Source: CAZNVG01 sp964576475
GTDB taxonomy: Bacteria; Patescibacteriota; Saccharimonadia; Saccharimonadales; CAZNVG01
Length of the DNA: 8,352 bases
Direction of reading: 5' to 3'
Assembly: GCA_964576475.1 (NCBI GenBank)
Contig: CAZNVG010000045.1
Location: 1-8,352, forward strand
A program made the position numbers and the translations under genes. The first letter of the stretch is position 1. Every line of letters starts with the position of its first letter. Positions 1 to 5,774 of this stretch are shown here, in pieces. The notes under the pieces are model-generated. The model saw only the letters and a program-made list of their open reading frames with translations, made no database searches and was not told where the DNA came from.

Positions 1-15
1 GCCAAGTTTTTTCAC

Positions 16-46
16 AAAGTCTACAGATTAAGTTGTAGACTTTTTT
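16..46 (+). terminator. Rho-independent terminator of an upstream plus-strand gene
   Basis: A perfect 10-bp stem (16-25 paired with 34-43) encloses an 8-nt loop. The plus strand runs straight into a T tract (41-46) that overlaps the stem end. On the minus strand the stem is followed by an A-rich run, so it works as an intrinsic terminator only for plus-strand transcription. The gene it ends must lie to the left of the window. Confidence 0.75.
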
Positions 47-93
47 AATATAAAAAAGTTCGATTCCATTCACCCTGTCTCACATTATTCTTC

Positions 94-132
94 TATAATT
101 GCTATATGTTTAGACTGTCTAAAGAGATTTAA
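94..132 (+). promoter_or_regulatory. Consensus -10 with an 8-codon mini-ORF
   Basis: A perfect TATAAT lies at 94-99. Six bases later an ATG (106-108) opens an eight-codon frame (MFRLSKEI) that ends with TAA at 130-132. No good -35 is seen at 16-18 nt. The hexamer-to-ATG spacing equals that of the leaderless starts elsewhere in the window. It could be a real promoter pointing toward the 3' end of the VKOR gene (antisense transcript), a degraded gene start, or chance in AT-rich DNA. Confidence 0.25.
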
Positions 133-182
133 ACAAATAGCAAAAGACAGCCATCTCTTTATTGCTACTAATTCGAGACTAC

Positions 183-752
183 TTACCAGAACTTGAAGAC
201 AATCATTGAAGCAATGACTATTGCCCAAACGATGGCAATAAATAAATCTCCACCATTGTCTGCAAATAGTTGGATTTTTGTCTTAGCATTCTTACTTAAC
301 TTGTAATCTTTGTAGTTAATTCTAAACCATGCCCAATTCATTGCGATAACTGCGCTGTAGCAAAATATACAGAAAATACAGATGTAACCAATACGGAAGG
401 TGCTTTGCCATAAATACCACGCTCCAAAAGCGAGGAAAAAAACTGAGAAGAATTGGAATACGTATCGCAACTTTAAGTTAAGTTTGCTGCCAGTAAGTGC
501 GGCAAGCGCTAGTCCTGCGGTAGTCGCAAAGAATATCATACATATTAGTGAATTGGAAAAACCAAAAACTCGTGACTGCCAAGCATTAAAGACATTACTA
601 CAGCTGAATATTGAGTTTAGGTCACAACTTAAAGCCACTTTTGGGTGCAGGGCACTATTAATTCGTTCAATTGTTTGAATTAATGACGCAATAAGCCCTA
701 CAGAAGAGCCAATCGTTACTGTCGTCCAAAGCGATTTGTTGGATACTTTCAT
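183..752 (-). CDS. VKOR-family membrane disulfide-forming protein
   Basis: Product of 189 residues, predicted to be an integral membrane thiol oxidase that passes electrons from secreted-protein thiols to quinone and so replaces DsbB. Hydrophobic segments lie near residues 10-28, 63-86, 97-116, 121-142 and 168-188. The VKOR signature is present: loop cysteines C43 and C51 (SCDLNSIFSCSNVF), the S/N-S-L segment at 66-69, and the redox motif CIFC at 125-128. The motif reads on into a second overlapping CIFC (C128, C131). Human VKORC1 has the same C43/C51 spacing and a CIVC active site. No thioredoxin domain is fused, so a separate DsbA-like partner is expected elsewhere. The frame can be extended to a TTG at 773, but the TATAAT at 760-765 would then lie inside the gene, so the ATG at 752 is preferred. 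The gene stands alone on the minus strand. Family assignment is firm; the substrates are inferred. Confidence 0.88.
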   Translation of the reverse strand: MKVSNKSLWTTVTIGSSVGLIASLIQTIERINSALHPKVALSCDLNSIFSCSNVFNAWQSRVFGFSNSLICMIFFATTAGLALAALTGSKLNLKLRYVFQFFSVFFLAFGAWYLWQSTFRIGYICIFCIFCYSAVIAMNWAWFRINYKDYKLSKNAKTKIQLFADNGGDLFIAIVWAIVIASMIVFKFW

Positions 753-759
753 TTGTTTA

Positions 760-788
760 ATTATACTCCCCAATTGTTAGTGTGGAAA
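760..788 (-). promoter_or_regulatory. Sigma-70-like promoter of the VKOR gene, leaderless geometry
   Basis: Read on the minus strand, TTTCCA (783-788, 4/6 to TTGACA) is followed after 17 bases by a perfect TATAAT (760-765). Only seven bases separate that hexamer from the ATG at 752, so the predicted transcript start falls at or one base before the start codon. The GGGG just upstream of the hexamer would lie outside such a transcript and could not act as a ribosome binding site. Confidence 0.6.
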
Positions 789-906
789 CAGGATTAATAT
801 AGACCTTTTTAACTTTGTCTAGCGATGTCCTTTTTACATTATTTCTTTCTGCTTCCACCCCTATTAAAGTTCGATAATCGTACTGTATCTCCTGCCAGAA
901 CTTCTT

Positions 907-929
907 CTCGACATGCAGTCGAGTTTTTT
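907..929 (+). terminator. Plus-strand intrinsic terminator with no obvious gene
   Basis: A perfect 6-bp GC-containing stem (907-912 with 918-923) with a 5-nt loop is followed by six T residues (924-929). Polarity is plus strand: on the minus strand the hairpin is preceded by A residues and has no T tract after it. It sits just 3' of the Nudix stop codon, which is on the other strand. No convincing plus-strand protein gene precedes it, so it may end an antisense or small RNA, or trap readthrough. Confidence 0.6.
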
Positions 930-933
930 GTTT

Positions 934-1371
934 CTAATGAGCAGAATTGTATGCAATCACGGCGAACGGTGAAAGCTGTTCTAGTTTAATTGAGCGGAGA
1001 TCGACCCATTCAGCACCCGATACATCTTCCCCATCAATACTATTGTTGAATTTGGTGTCGTCAAAGTCAGTTACTTCGTAAATCTTACCAATATGAGTTA
1101 GAGTCTCTTCTTCTCCGTCGTCAGTAATGTACTGAGACGTATGCTCGACGTTTTTCATAAAGGTCTGTCCAATGACAACGACTCCTGTTTCTTCTTTAAT
1201 CTCACGACGTAGGCAGCTTACTTCATCTTCGTCAGATTTTATTCCCCCGCCCGGCAAATCAAGCTTTCCTTTATACGGACCTCTGGCTTTGTGAACTAGT
1301 AGTATATTTCCTGATTTGACGATTAATCCGTAGACACCAATATGTGTATGATAATTCATAAAGTTCATCAT
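934..1371 (-). CDS. Nudix hydrolase
   Basis: Product of 145 residues from the ATG at 1371. Nudix enzymes cleave nucleoside diphosphates linked to another moiety with a divalent metal; the substrate here cannot be read from sequence. The Nudix box GX5EX7REUXEEXGU is complete: a GGIKSDE start, then REIKEETGV, with all catalytic glutamates kept. It follows the LDLPGGG strand-loop typical of MutT-like folds. Upstream, GVYGLIV opens the domain, and the C-terminal part (VSGAEWVDL) matches the usual final strand of the fold. The start is uncertain. The frame runs to a TTG at 1422, with ATGs at 1371, 1368 and 1359, none with a clear Shine-Dalgarno. The 1359 start would place the domain right at the N-terminus, as in relatives. 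A TATAAA lies on the minus strand at 1440-1445. It is separated from the VKOR gene by about 180 bases, so co-transcription is not certain. Confidence 0.9.
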   Translation of the reverse strand: MMNFMNYHTHIGVYGLIVKSGNILLVHKARGPYKGKLDLPGGGIKSDEDEVSCLRREIKEETGVVVIGQTFMKNVEHTSQYITDDGEEETLTHIGKIYEVTDFDDTKFNNSIDGEDVSGAEWVDLRSIKLEQLSPFAVIAYNSAH

Positions 1372-1574
1372 ACATTGATGGCTATACTTTTGTGAGTCAG
1401 GGCTGAATAATTGCAATCTCAAAGTTACATTCGCACTTTTTTATAGCGTTAGTTGACGAATCATTGCCCATATTTTTGTTTGTAAAGTCATAACTCTGCA
1501 CAGTAGTAATTTGTGCGATGAGTAGTTAGGCGCTACGCGCTCATAGTTAACGTCGTTAATGAGTGCTGCTGTTA

Positions 1575-1592
1575 TGGTACAATCCGGTTATG
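1575..1592 (+). promoter_or_regulatory. Extended -10 promoter with leaderless start
   Basis: TGG (1575-1577) directly precedes TACAAT (1578-1583), giving an extended -10 element (TGnTACAAT). Six bases later comes the ATG at 1590-1592, so the expected +1 is the A of the start codon. No Shine-Dalgarno lies in the intervening bases and the -35 region is poor, as is usual for extended -10 promoters. Confidence 0.55.
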
Positions 1593-2015
1593 TTAAATGA
1601 CGAACAAATAGACACCTTACTTGCAACAGAATTAGCAAAAATCGGAGCAGTTTCGGGCGCGATTGGCGGCGGAGTCTCCGGTGCGGTAAATGCCGCGACA
1701 GGAGCATTCGTTGCAGGAAAATTATTAAAAACGGATAAACAAACTGAAACAGTCAACTTTACTGTTCCCAATCAGGAAGTGCTCACAACAGTGAGTCGAG
1801 TATTTAGCAATAAGCCATTTACTCCAGGGGCAGACGGTACGCAGATTATTACCGACGTAAAGCATTCTGGTTTCCTGAACATGAATCCAGTAGTGGTTAT
1901 AGGCATCGTAAAAGACAGTTCTGTTCAGCTAATTGCGGGCGCTAAAGAAGGTCTTATTAGGCAAAAAACTGCCAAAAAAGCTCTTGCTGCTGTTGTGTCT
2001 CAGCTCAAGATTTGA
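1590..2015 (+). CDS. Small protein with N-terminal glycine-zipper segment, unknown function
   Basis: Product of 141 residues; I do not recognise the family. An acidic amphipathic start (residues 1-18) leads into a glycine/alanine-rich stretch (19-43) with GxxxG-type spacing (G19, G23, G27, G31, later G38, G43). Such a stretch can form a membrane helix hairpin or a packed helix pair. Residues about 54-118 alternate short hydrophobic strands and a helix, suggesting a small alpha/beta domain, and the C-terminus (119-141) is a basic amphipathic helix. There is no signal peptide and no cysteine. The frame could begin at a GTG at 1563, but the -10 element lies inside that extension, so ATG 1590 is preferred. 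The opposite-strand frame over 1556-1771 is a shadow. It precedes the zinc-ribbon gene on the same strand, but that gene has its own promoter. Confidence 0.8.
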   Translation: MLNDEQIDTLLATELAKIGAVSGAIGGGVSGAVNAATGAFVAGKLLKTDKQTETVNFTVPNQEVLTTVSRVFSNKPFTPGADGTQIITDVKHSGFLNMNPVVVIGIVKDSSVQLIAGAKEGLIRQKTAKKALAAVVSQLKI

Positions 2016-2105
2016 TTCTGCTTTTTTTCGTTTAGCTTCTAGTGTAAGTGCTAGTAAAGCTCTGGTAATGATTTCTCTCGTTCTCTTAGACTTTTCTGTG
2101 AGGCG

Positions 2106-2123
2106 TATAATAGTAGTGGAGGA
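2106..2123 (+). promoter_or_regulatory. Promoter -10 and Shine-Dalgarno of the zinc-ribbon gene
   Basis: A perfect TATAAT (2106-2111) is followed by GGAGGA (2118-2123), a strong Shine-Dalgarno seven bases before the ATG at 2131. The predicted +1 (about 2118) would make the mRNA begin essentially with the Shine-Dalgarno itself, a very short leader. No clear -35 is visible. This site decides the start: the same frame is open upstream to 1933, but that extension overlaps the preceding gene. Confidence 0.65.
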
Positions 2124-2130
2124 CAATGTT

Positions 2131-2394
2131 ATGAAAAAACAATGTCAAAGTTGCGGAATGCCGCTGATTACTAAGAAAGCCGGGGATTGTCGTGGCAGTG
2201 AAAAATACGGCAGCAAAAGTGAAAAATGGTGCAAGCTTTGCTATGAGGACGGCGCCTTCATTACAAAAGATTGTTCACTCGATGATATGAGGAAAATCGT
2301 AGACGACGCGTTAGTAGAGAACGGGAGCGGCAGGCTTATGCGCTGGATGGCTCAAAAGCAGTTGCCCCGACTTGAGCGTTGGCGTAAAGACTAG
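2131..2394 (+). CDS. Putative zinc-ribbon domain protein (Zn_ribbon_2-like)
   Basis: Product of 87 residues. It carries two CxxC knuckles, C5-x2-C8 (CQSCGMPL) and C34-x2-C37 (WCKLCYEDGAF), expected to bind one zinc. The segment between them (GSEKYGSKSEKWC) and the following DDMRKIVDDAL helix match the putative zinc-ribbon family (Pfam Zn_ribbon_2), whose members typically read CxSCGMPL, then GSE-DGS, then YCxYCY-GxF. The tail (about 68-87, LMRWMAQKQLPRLERW) also fits that family, which ends with an RW-containing helix. Extra cysteines occur at C20 and C48. Its role is unknown: relatives are small cytosolic proteins of unassigned function, possibly nucleic-acid or protein binding. It has its own promoter and strong ribosome binding site and ends 37 bases from the convergent GLUG gene. 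Confidence 0.85.
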   Translation: MKKQCQSCGMPLITKKAGDCRGSEKYGSKSEKWCKLCYEDGAFITKDCSLDDMRKIVDDALVENGSGRLMRWMAQKQLPRLERWRKD

Positions 2395-2404
2395 ATAGGT
2401 ATCG

Positions 2405-2434
2405 TAGTACACTTCTTACAAAAGAAGTGTACTA
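2405..2434. terminator. Convergent-gene hairpin, possibly bidirectional terminator
   Basis: A 13-bp perfect stem (2405-2417 paired with 2422-2434) encloses a 4-nt loop. It fills the short gap between the ends of the zinc-ribbon gene and the GLUG gene, and the TAG stop of the GLUG gene (2432-2434) lies inside one arm. Neither strand has a proper T tract after the stem, so it may be a weak terminator or a 3'-end stabilising structure. Confidence 0.55.
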
Positions 2435-4939
2435 TCTACGCTCAATGCCGGTATTTGGTACGCTCACTACATTGAGCCCTAGTCCAACTGGATCAACGAT
2501 ATTGCCATCAGCCAGTCCGTCGTCATCCATGCTGCTACCATCAGTAACTTTATAGCTCGCTTTTGCGACTGCCTTACCATCGATAGTAAGTTGCTGAATC
2601 GTTGCATTTGGAATCGTCAGATATGTACTGCCTCTAGACTTGCGTAGTATTAAACCTGTGCTGTCTTGTCCGTAAAAATAGAGACTCACATCAGCTGTAC
2701 CGCCGACGCTACAACCACGAGCGACAAAGCCAACTAGGCCCGCTGGGTAGTTATATCCGCTGTCTTTGGCATCATCTGACTCCAACCCATGCTGGATATT
2801 GAAGTTATCGTTACACGACGTGCTTAGTACGACGTAGTTACTTGAATTGACTGCAACAAAACTCGTTACATTCGCTTGGGTGTAGTCGGCTGTACCGTCG
2901 TTATTGGCGTCGCCATCGTTAGGGCCAAGTGATTCGAGTTTGTTTGAAATACCGTCACCATCAATGTCGCTGCTTCCTGTCGTCGTAACTTCTACTCTTC
3001 CCCATTGTCCAGTACCAAGATCACTCACGTATCTAAATCGGACGTGATACTCAGTGCCAGGTAGCAGACCGGTTACAGTTACTGCGAACGAATCACCTGT
3101 CTGATTAGGTAGGTCGGTCCAAGTAGTAGCGTCACTGAATCCGTATTCAAGCTCCCAGGTAGTTGGTCCTGTAAGTAGTGGTTGAGTGTTACAACTAACC
3201 TGAGCAGTTGTATCAGTTACTGACGCTTCTTCACACAGTAGAGTCGGCAGATTAAGTGGACGTAGTCCAGGGTAGTCGCCTGAGCGTACATACCATATAT
3301 CTGTGAAATCCCAAGTATCCATAGGTGACTCTGTAGAATTTTCAAGATAAGGTGTACTCGCTATAAAGTTGTTGCTTTCAGATGCTCCGAATGCAACTGA
3401 GCCAACAACGGCAGATCCCGCATCGGTGAATGTCACATCGGCGTACGTTTTCTCGACATATGCAGGTCCCGAACCCACTTGTCCAGTTATGCCGCCGACG
3501 TTAGCGGTTGCATCTATAGTCCCTTGGAAATAACTGTTTGAAACCGTAGAAGGCCCAATGGTGATGCCAGCAAGTCCACCGGCCATAGTATCAGCGGTAA
3601 CTGTCGTGTTTTCAGCAAAGCTGTTGGCAATGCTAGACCCGCCGAGATAGCCTACCAACCCACCGACGTTATCGGCAGAGCCGGTAACCGTGCTGTTTCG
3701 TAACCCAATGTAGCTAATTGTTGTGTAGCTGGTGGCGCCTACGAGCGAGCCAACCATATCCGTGCCCGATATAGCAAAGCCATCAAGAGTAACGTTTGTT
3801 ATGGTGGCTTCTGACGTTGCACCAAAGAGTCCTGTTCGCGATGATGGACTGGTTATGCTGACATTGGATATCGTCCGATTGTCCCCATCGAAGCTACCAG
3901 TAAACTCTGCTCCTAAGTCGCCAATAGGCGTGAATGTTACACCGTCACAGTCAATGTCGCTTGTAAGGATGTAGTGTTTAGAAAGTGTAGTAGCACTGTC
4001 GTTTATGTCTTGCAGCTCGGTGCACGTTCCAATTTCGTAAGGATGATCAGCAGTGCCGTCGCCACCGTGAGCTGCATTGCGCAAATATGGAAAGTTACCT
4101 GCATTGAAACCCCAGATGCTAGAGAAATTCCAGCCCGCATCGACATAAGTGCTCAGGGTTTTCATCTGTGCGTTAGTCTTCCCTGTGCCGCCACCCTCCG
4201 TAAGTAAGACCGTAGATGCAGTTTCGGTATCCCAAAAAGAGTCACTGACCGTCGAGCTATTATAGGCATAGCCTGCCAATCCTCCTTCACCCCACGCGTC
4301 TGAGTAGTATGTAGATACGTCAGCTGCAGAATAGCTCGTGTATATATGGGAGCCATATTCCATGCCTGAGACGAGGCCGCCAGCAAACTGACCACTGCCC
4401 ATAACCTCCCCGTTCACGAGTACGATAGATCCAGTCACAAAACTGTTTCTGATGAAACTGTCTGCTCCTACTAATACTCCTACGAGGCCGCCCGCATAGC
4501 GTTGTGCCGTTATCTGCACATTCTCCATACCAAGATTTTGTATAACGGCACCATTTGAGGTGTAGCCAATTAGTGCTTGTCGATCAGTCGTTGGTCGGTT
4601 TATGTATAAGTTGGTAATGGAGTAGCCATTGCCATTTAAGCTGCCGCTAAACTCTATCCCCCAGTCACCAACGGGCAAAAAGCCCGCGCCACCGTTCCAG
4701 GTATTTGTCTCACTGCAGTCTATGTTGCCGACCAGCTCATAGTGCGCCGCACGATCGTTGTTCATGTCTTGCAGCTGCAGACATGTAGCTATCTGATATG
4801 GCGATTCTGTACTGCCATCACCGCCAGCAAAGGCAGAAACGCGTTGAACGCTAACAAGTGAAGCCGCTAAAACCGACAGCATAAACACAGCCGCGCATAT
4901 AAATGAAAAAACTCTGCGAGAAACATCTATAGTAACCAC
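2432..4939 (-). CDS. Large exported GLUG-repeat protein with Fn3-like, calcium-type and choice-of-anchor U-like domains
   Basis: Product of 835 residues, predicted to be secreted or surface attached. A signal peptide spans about 1-37 (hydrophobic core 11-31, cleavage near VSA/AFA). Two tandem modules follow (about 39-288 and 292-560), each opening with GGDG...PY-I-TC-LQD, then a Cys-containing ID-C strand and an F-G-S-G repeat, and ending in a GNFPYLR or GDYPGLR motif. GLUG-like repeats (GGLVG...NS) lie near 149, 187, 219, 396, 425, 453 and 481, suggesting a beta-solenoid. A fibronectin type III-like domain spans about 566-655, a D-x-D-G-D-G calcium-type linker 658-687, and a choice-of-anchor U-like domain about 690-820. 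The protein ends with VPNTGIERR, an LPXTG-like motif with no following membrane helix. Eight mature cysteines fall in pairs. The start is GTG with a GAGGGG Shine-Dalgarno six bases upstream. A role in adhesion to a host cell is plausible but inferred. Confidence 0.88.
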   Translation of the reverse strand: MVTIDVSRRVFSFICAAVFMLSVLAASLVSVQRVSAFAGGDGSTESPYQIATCLQLQDMNNDRAAHYELVGNIDCSETNTWNGGAGFLPVGDWGIEFSGSLNGNGYSITNLYINRPTTDRQALIGYTSNGAVIQNLGMENVQITAQRYAGGLVGVLVGADSFIRNSFVTGSIVLVNGEVMGSGQFAGGLVSGMEYGSHIYTSYSAADVSTYYSDAWGEGGLAGYAYNSSTVSDSFWDTETASTVLLTEGGGTGKTNAQMKTLSTYVDAGWNFSSIWGFNAGNFPYLRNAAHGGDGTADHPYEIGTCTELQDINDSATTLSKHYILTSDIDCDGVTFTPIGDLGAEFTGSFDGDNRTISNVSITSPSSRTGLFGATSEATITNVTLDGFAISGTDMVGSLVGATSYTTISYIGLRNSTVTGSADNVGGLVGYLGGSSIANSFAENTTVTADTMAGGLAGITIGPSTVSNSYFQGTIDATANVGGITGQVGSGPAYVEKTYADVTFTDAGSAVVGSVAFGASESNNFIASTPYLENSTESPMDTWDFTDIWYVRSGDYPGLRPLNLPTLLCEEASVTDTTAQVSCNTQPLLTGPTTWELEYGFSDATTWTDLPNQTGDSFAVTVTGLLPGTEYHVRFRYVSDLGTGQWGRVEVTTTGSSDIDGDGISNKLESLGPNDGDANNDGTADYTQANVTSFVAVNSSNYVVLSTSCNDNFNIQHGLESDDAKDSGYNYPAGLVGFVARGCSVGGTADVSLYFYGQDSTGLILRKSRGSTYLTIPNATIQQLTIDGKAVAKASYKVTDGSSMDDDGLADGNIVDPVGLGLNVVSVPNTGIERR

Positions 4940-4945
4940 AACAAT

Positions 4946-4970
4946 CCCCTCAATAATTAGTCATATTGTA
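4946..4970 (-). promoter_or_regulatory. -10 element and Shine-Dalgarno of the GLUG gene
   Basis: On the minus strand, TACAAT (4965-4970) precedes GAGGGG (4946-4951), which lies six bases before the GTG start at 4939. The expected transcript start near 4958 leaves a leader of about 19 bases. No good -35 is seen. This gene, unlike several neighbours, clearly uses a Shine-Dalgarno, and that supports the GTG start. Confidence 0.5.
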
Positions 4971-5000
4971 CGGTATTGCGTTTGTGCTTACTAGTACTAA

Positions 5001-5258
5001 TTACTTTGATCGATGATTACAGCCTGCCCAGCAGCAGGGGCGACGCTTACCTGCAAGTAGGTCTGTTCCGGTTCGCTCAATGCGTCTATTCCTTGTGTCC
5101 GTTTGCTTGGCGTTTTCTACCCAACAAATCCATTCGTTTCGCGCTAAGGGCGTAATGTCTTCCCACGCATCACGAATAGTACGCTTAGATATCAGTATCT
5201 GCTGCAAATCTTTGGGGATTTTGTGCGCTACACCGCCGGAAAGAGATTTCTTGAACAT
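5001..5258 (-). CDS. Stand-alone YdeI/OmpD-associated (OmdA-like) domain protein
   Basis: Product of 85 residues. The segment from about residue 14 (IPKDLQQIL), through RDAWEDITPLARNEWICWVENAK and TRNRRIERTGTDLLAGKRRP, matches the helical domain of the YdeI/OmdA family (Pfam OmdA, bacteriocin-protection, YdeI or OmpD-associated). In larger relatives this domain is the C-terminal part; here it forms the whole protein. The conserved elements are the W-E-L-P-R-E-W core and the T-R-RRIE-LL-G-R tail. It ends with a short Cys/His stretch (CCWAGCNHR) that might bind metal. There is no signal peptide or membrane segment, so it is likely cytosolic. Its molecular function is unknown; the name derives from an E. 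coli/Salmonella phenotype that may not transfer. It begins at ATG 5258 with its own promoter and lies 61 bases upstream of the GLUG gene, which also has its own promoter elements. It is divergent from the gene at 5347. Confidence 0.8.
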   Translation of the reverse strand: MFKKSLSGGVAHKIPKDLQQILISKRTIRDAWEDITPLARNEWICWVENAKQTDTRNRRIERTGTDLLAGKRRPCCWAGCNHRSK

Positions 5259-5264
5259 AGATTT

Positions 5265-5293
5265 ATTCTACATCTGCTACTAGTTCTGCTCAA
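5265..5293 (-). promoter_or_regulatory. Sigma-70-like promoter of the YdeI-like gene, leaderless geometry
   Basis: Minus strand: TTGAGC (5288-5293, 4/6), a spacer of exactly 17 bases, then TAGAAT (5265-5270, 5/6). Six bases separate it from the ATG at 5258, so the predicted +1 is the start-codon A. No Shine-Dalgarno fits between. It lies back to back with the promoter for the gene at 5347. Confidence 0.65.
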
Positions 5294-5331
5294 GCTAATA
5301 GGCCAAGTGTGTACTGTTCAGATTGAGGTTA

Positions 5332-5340
5332 TGCTAGACT
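5332..5340 (+). promoter_or_regulatory. Extended -10 promoter of the small membrane protein gene
   Basis: TGC (5332-5334) precedes TAGACT (5335-5340), an extended -10 with a 4/6 hexamer. Six bases (TTGCAT) then lead to ATG at 5347, giving the same leaderless spacing as other genes here. An overlapping TATGCT at 5330-5335 is an alternative -10. No clear -35 or Shine-Dalgarno is seen. Confidence 0.45.
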
Positions 5341-5346
5341 TTGCAT

Positions 5347-5694
5347 ATGCAAGCTTCAGGCAAAAAATCTATAAAGAAGTATGTGGTATTACTAGTTGCG
5401 CCTTTCGTGGTTCTTATTGGCCTATTGATTCTACAAACCGCAGTACGATTTATCTTCACACAAAACGCTACCTGTGTGGATGATTCTATGTATTCTGGCG
5501 TATCAAACTGCATCGAACCTTCTCAGAATCCTATTAAATTAGTCGTTAACATTTTATCGCTAGTGCTTGGAGTGATGTGTGTGTTAGGAATTATGCTCTC
5601 GCCGCTGTGGATAATACGTATCATACAGGTGAGTTCTCAGAGTCACGACTCATCCCCTCCTTCTCAGCCTCCGGCCCATCAGCCACCAAACTAG
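5347..5694 (+). CDS. Small two-helix membrane protein with Cys-containing outer loop
   Basis: Product of 115 residues; the family is not recognised. A basic N-terminus (SGKKSIKKY) is followed by membrane helix 1 (about 12-37). A polar loop of about 25 residues (38-62) holds C43 and C55. Helix 2 lies at about 64-92, and a cytoplasmic Ser/Pro/His-rich tail at 96-115 (SPPSQPPAHQPPN). The positive-inside rule puts both termini in the cytoplasm and the loop outside, where the two cysteines could form a disulfide; the VKOR encoded earlier in the window could make it. A TTG start two codons upstream (5341) is possible, but the spacing of the -10 favours ATG 5347. It is divergent from the YdeI-like gene, with 88 bases between the start codons. 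Similar two-helix proteins with Pro-rich tails are common in small CPR genomes, but no function can be given. Confidence 0.75.
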   Translation: MQASGKKSIKKYVVLLVAPFVVLIGLLILQTAVRFIFTQNATCVDDSMYSGVSNCIEPSQNPIKLVVNILSLVLGVMCVLGIMLSPLWIIRIIQVSSQSHDSSPPSQPPAHQPPN

Positions 5695-5752
5695 ATTGTT
5701 ACTTTCGTCGCCCATACGACTCATCAGTGCAACTGGTTCTTTGCAGAGTAAC

Positions 5753-5768
5753 GACAGGTAGACTATGA
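5753..5768 (+). repeat. Left arm of imperfect 16-bp inverted repeat flanking the GC-rich gene
   Basis: GACAGGTAGACTATGA at 5753-5768 is repeated in inverted orientation at 6398-6413 with a single mismatch (15 of 16; 11 consecutive bases match exactly). Both arms lie in AT-richer DNA outside the GC-rich gene. No clear target-site duplication flanks the pair. Confidence 0.6.
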
Positions 5769-5774
5769 AAATGG

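Noticed and set aside
400..678. Plus-strand open frame of 92 codons opposite the VKOR gene
   Set aside because: It is fully antisense to a well-supported gene, with no promoter, ribosome site or recognisable domain.
1933..2130. N-terminal extension of the zinc-ribbon frame
   Set aside because: It overlaps the preceding gene in another frame. The TATAAT and GGAGGA just before ATG 2131 give a clear start, and the zinc-ribbon family begins there.
3732..4395. Small frames (3732-3974 plus, 3974-4207 plus, 4162-4395 minus) within the GLUG gene
   Set aside because: They are shadows of the GLUG coding sequence with no independent signals.
3270..4825. CRISPR-like or satellite DNA repeats in the GLUG gene
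   Set aside because: The repetition is at protein level (GLUG motifs and duplicated modules). The DNA units are diverged and have no constant repeat/spacer pattern.
5223..5483. Plus-strand frames crossing the divergent promoter region (5080-5283 and 5223-5483)
   Set aside because: They run antisense to the YdeI-like gene or through the promoter region and conflict with two better-supported genes.
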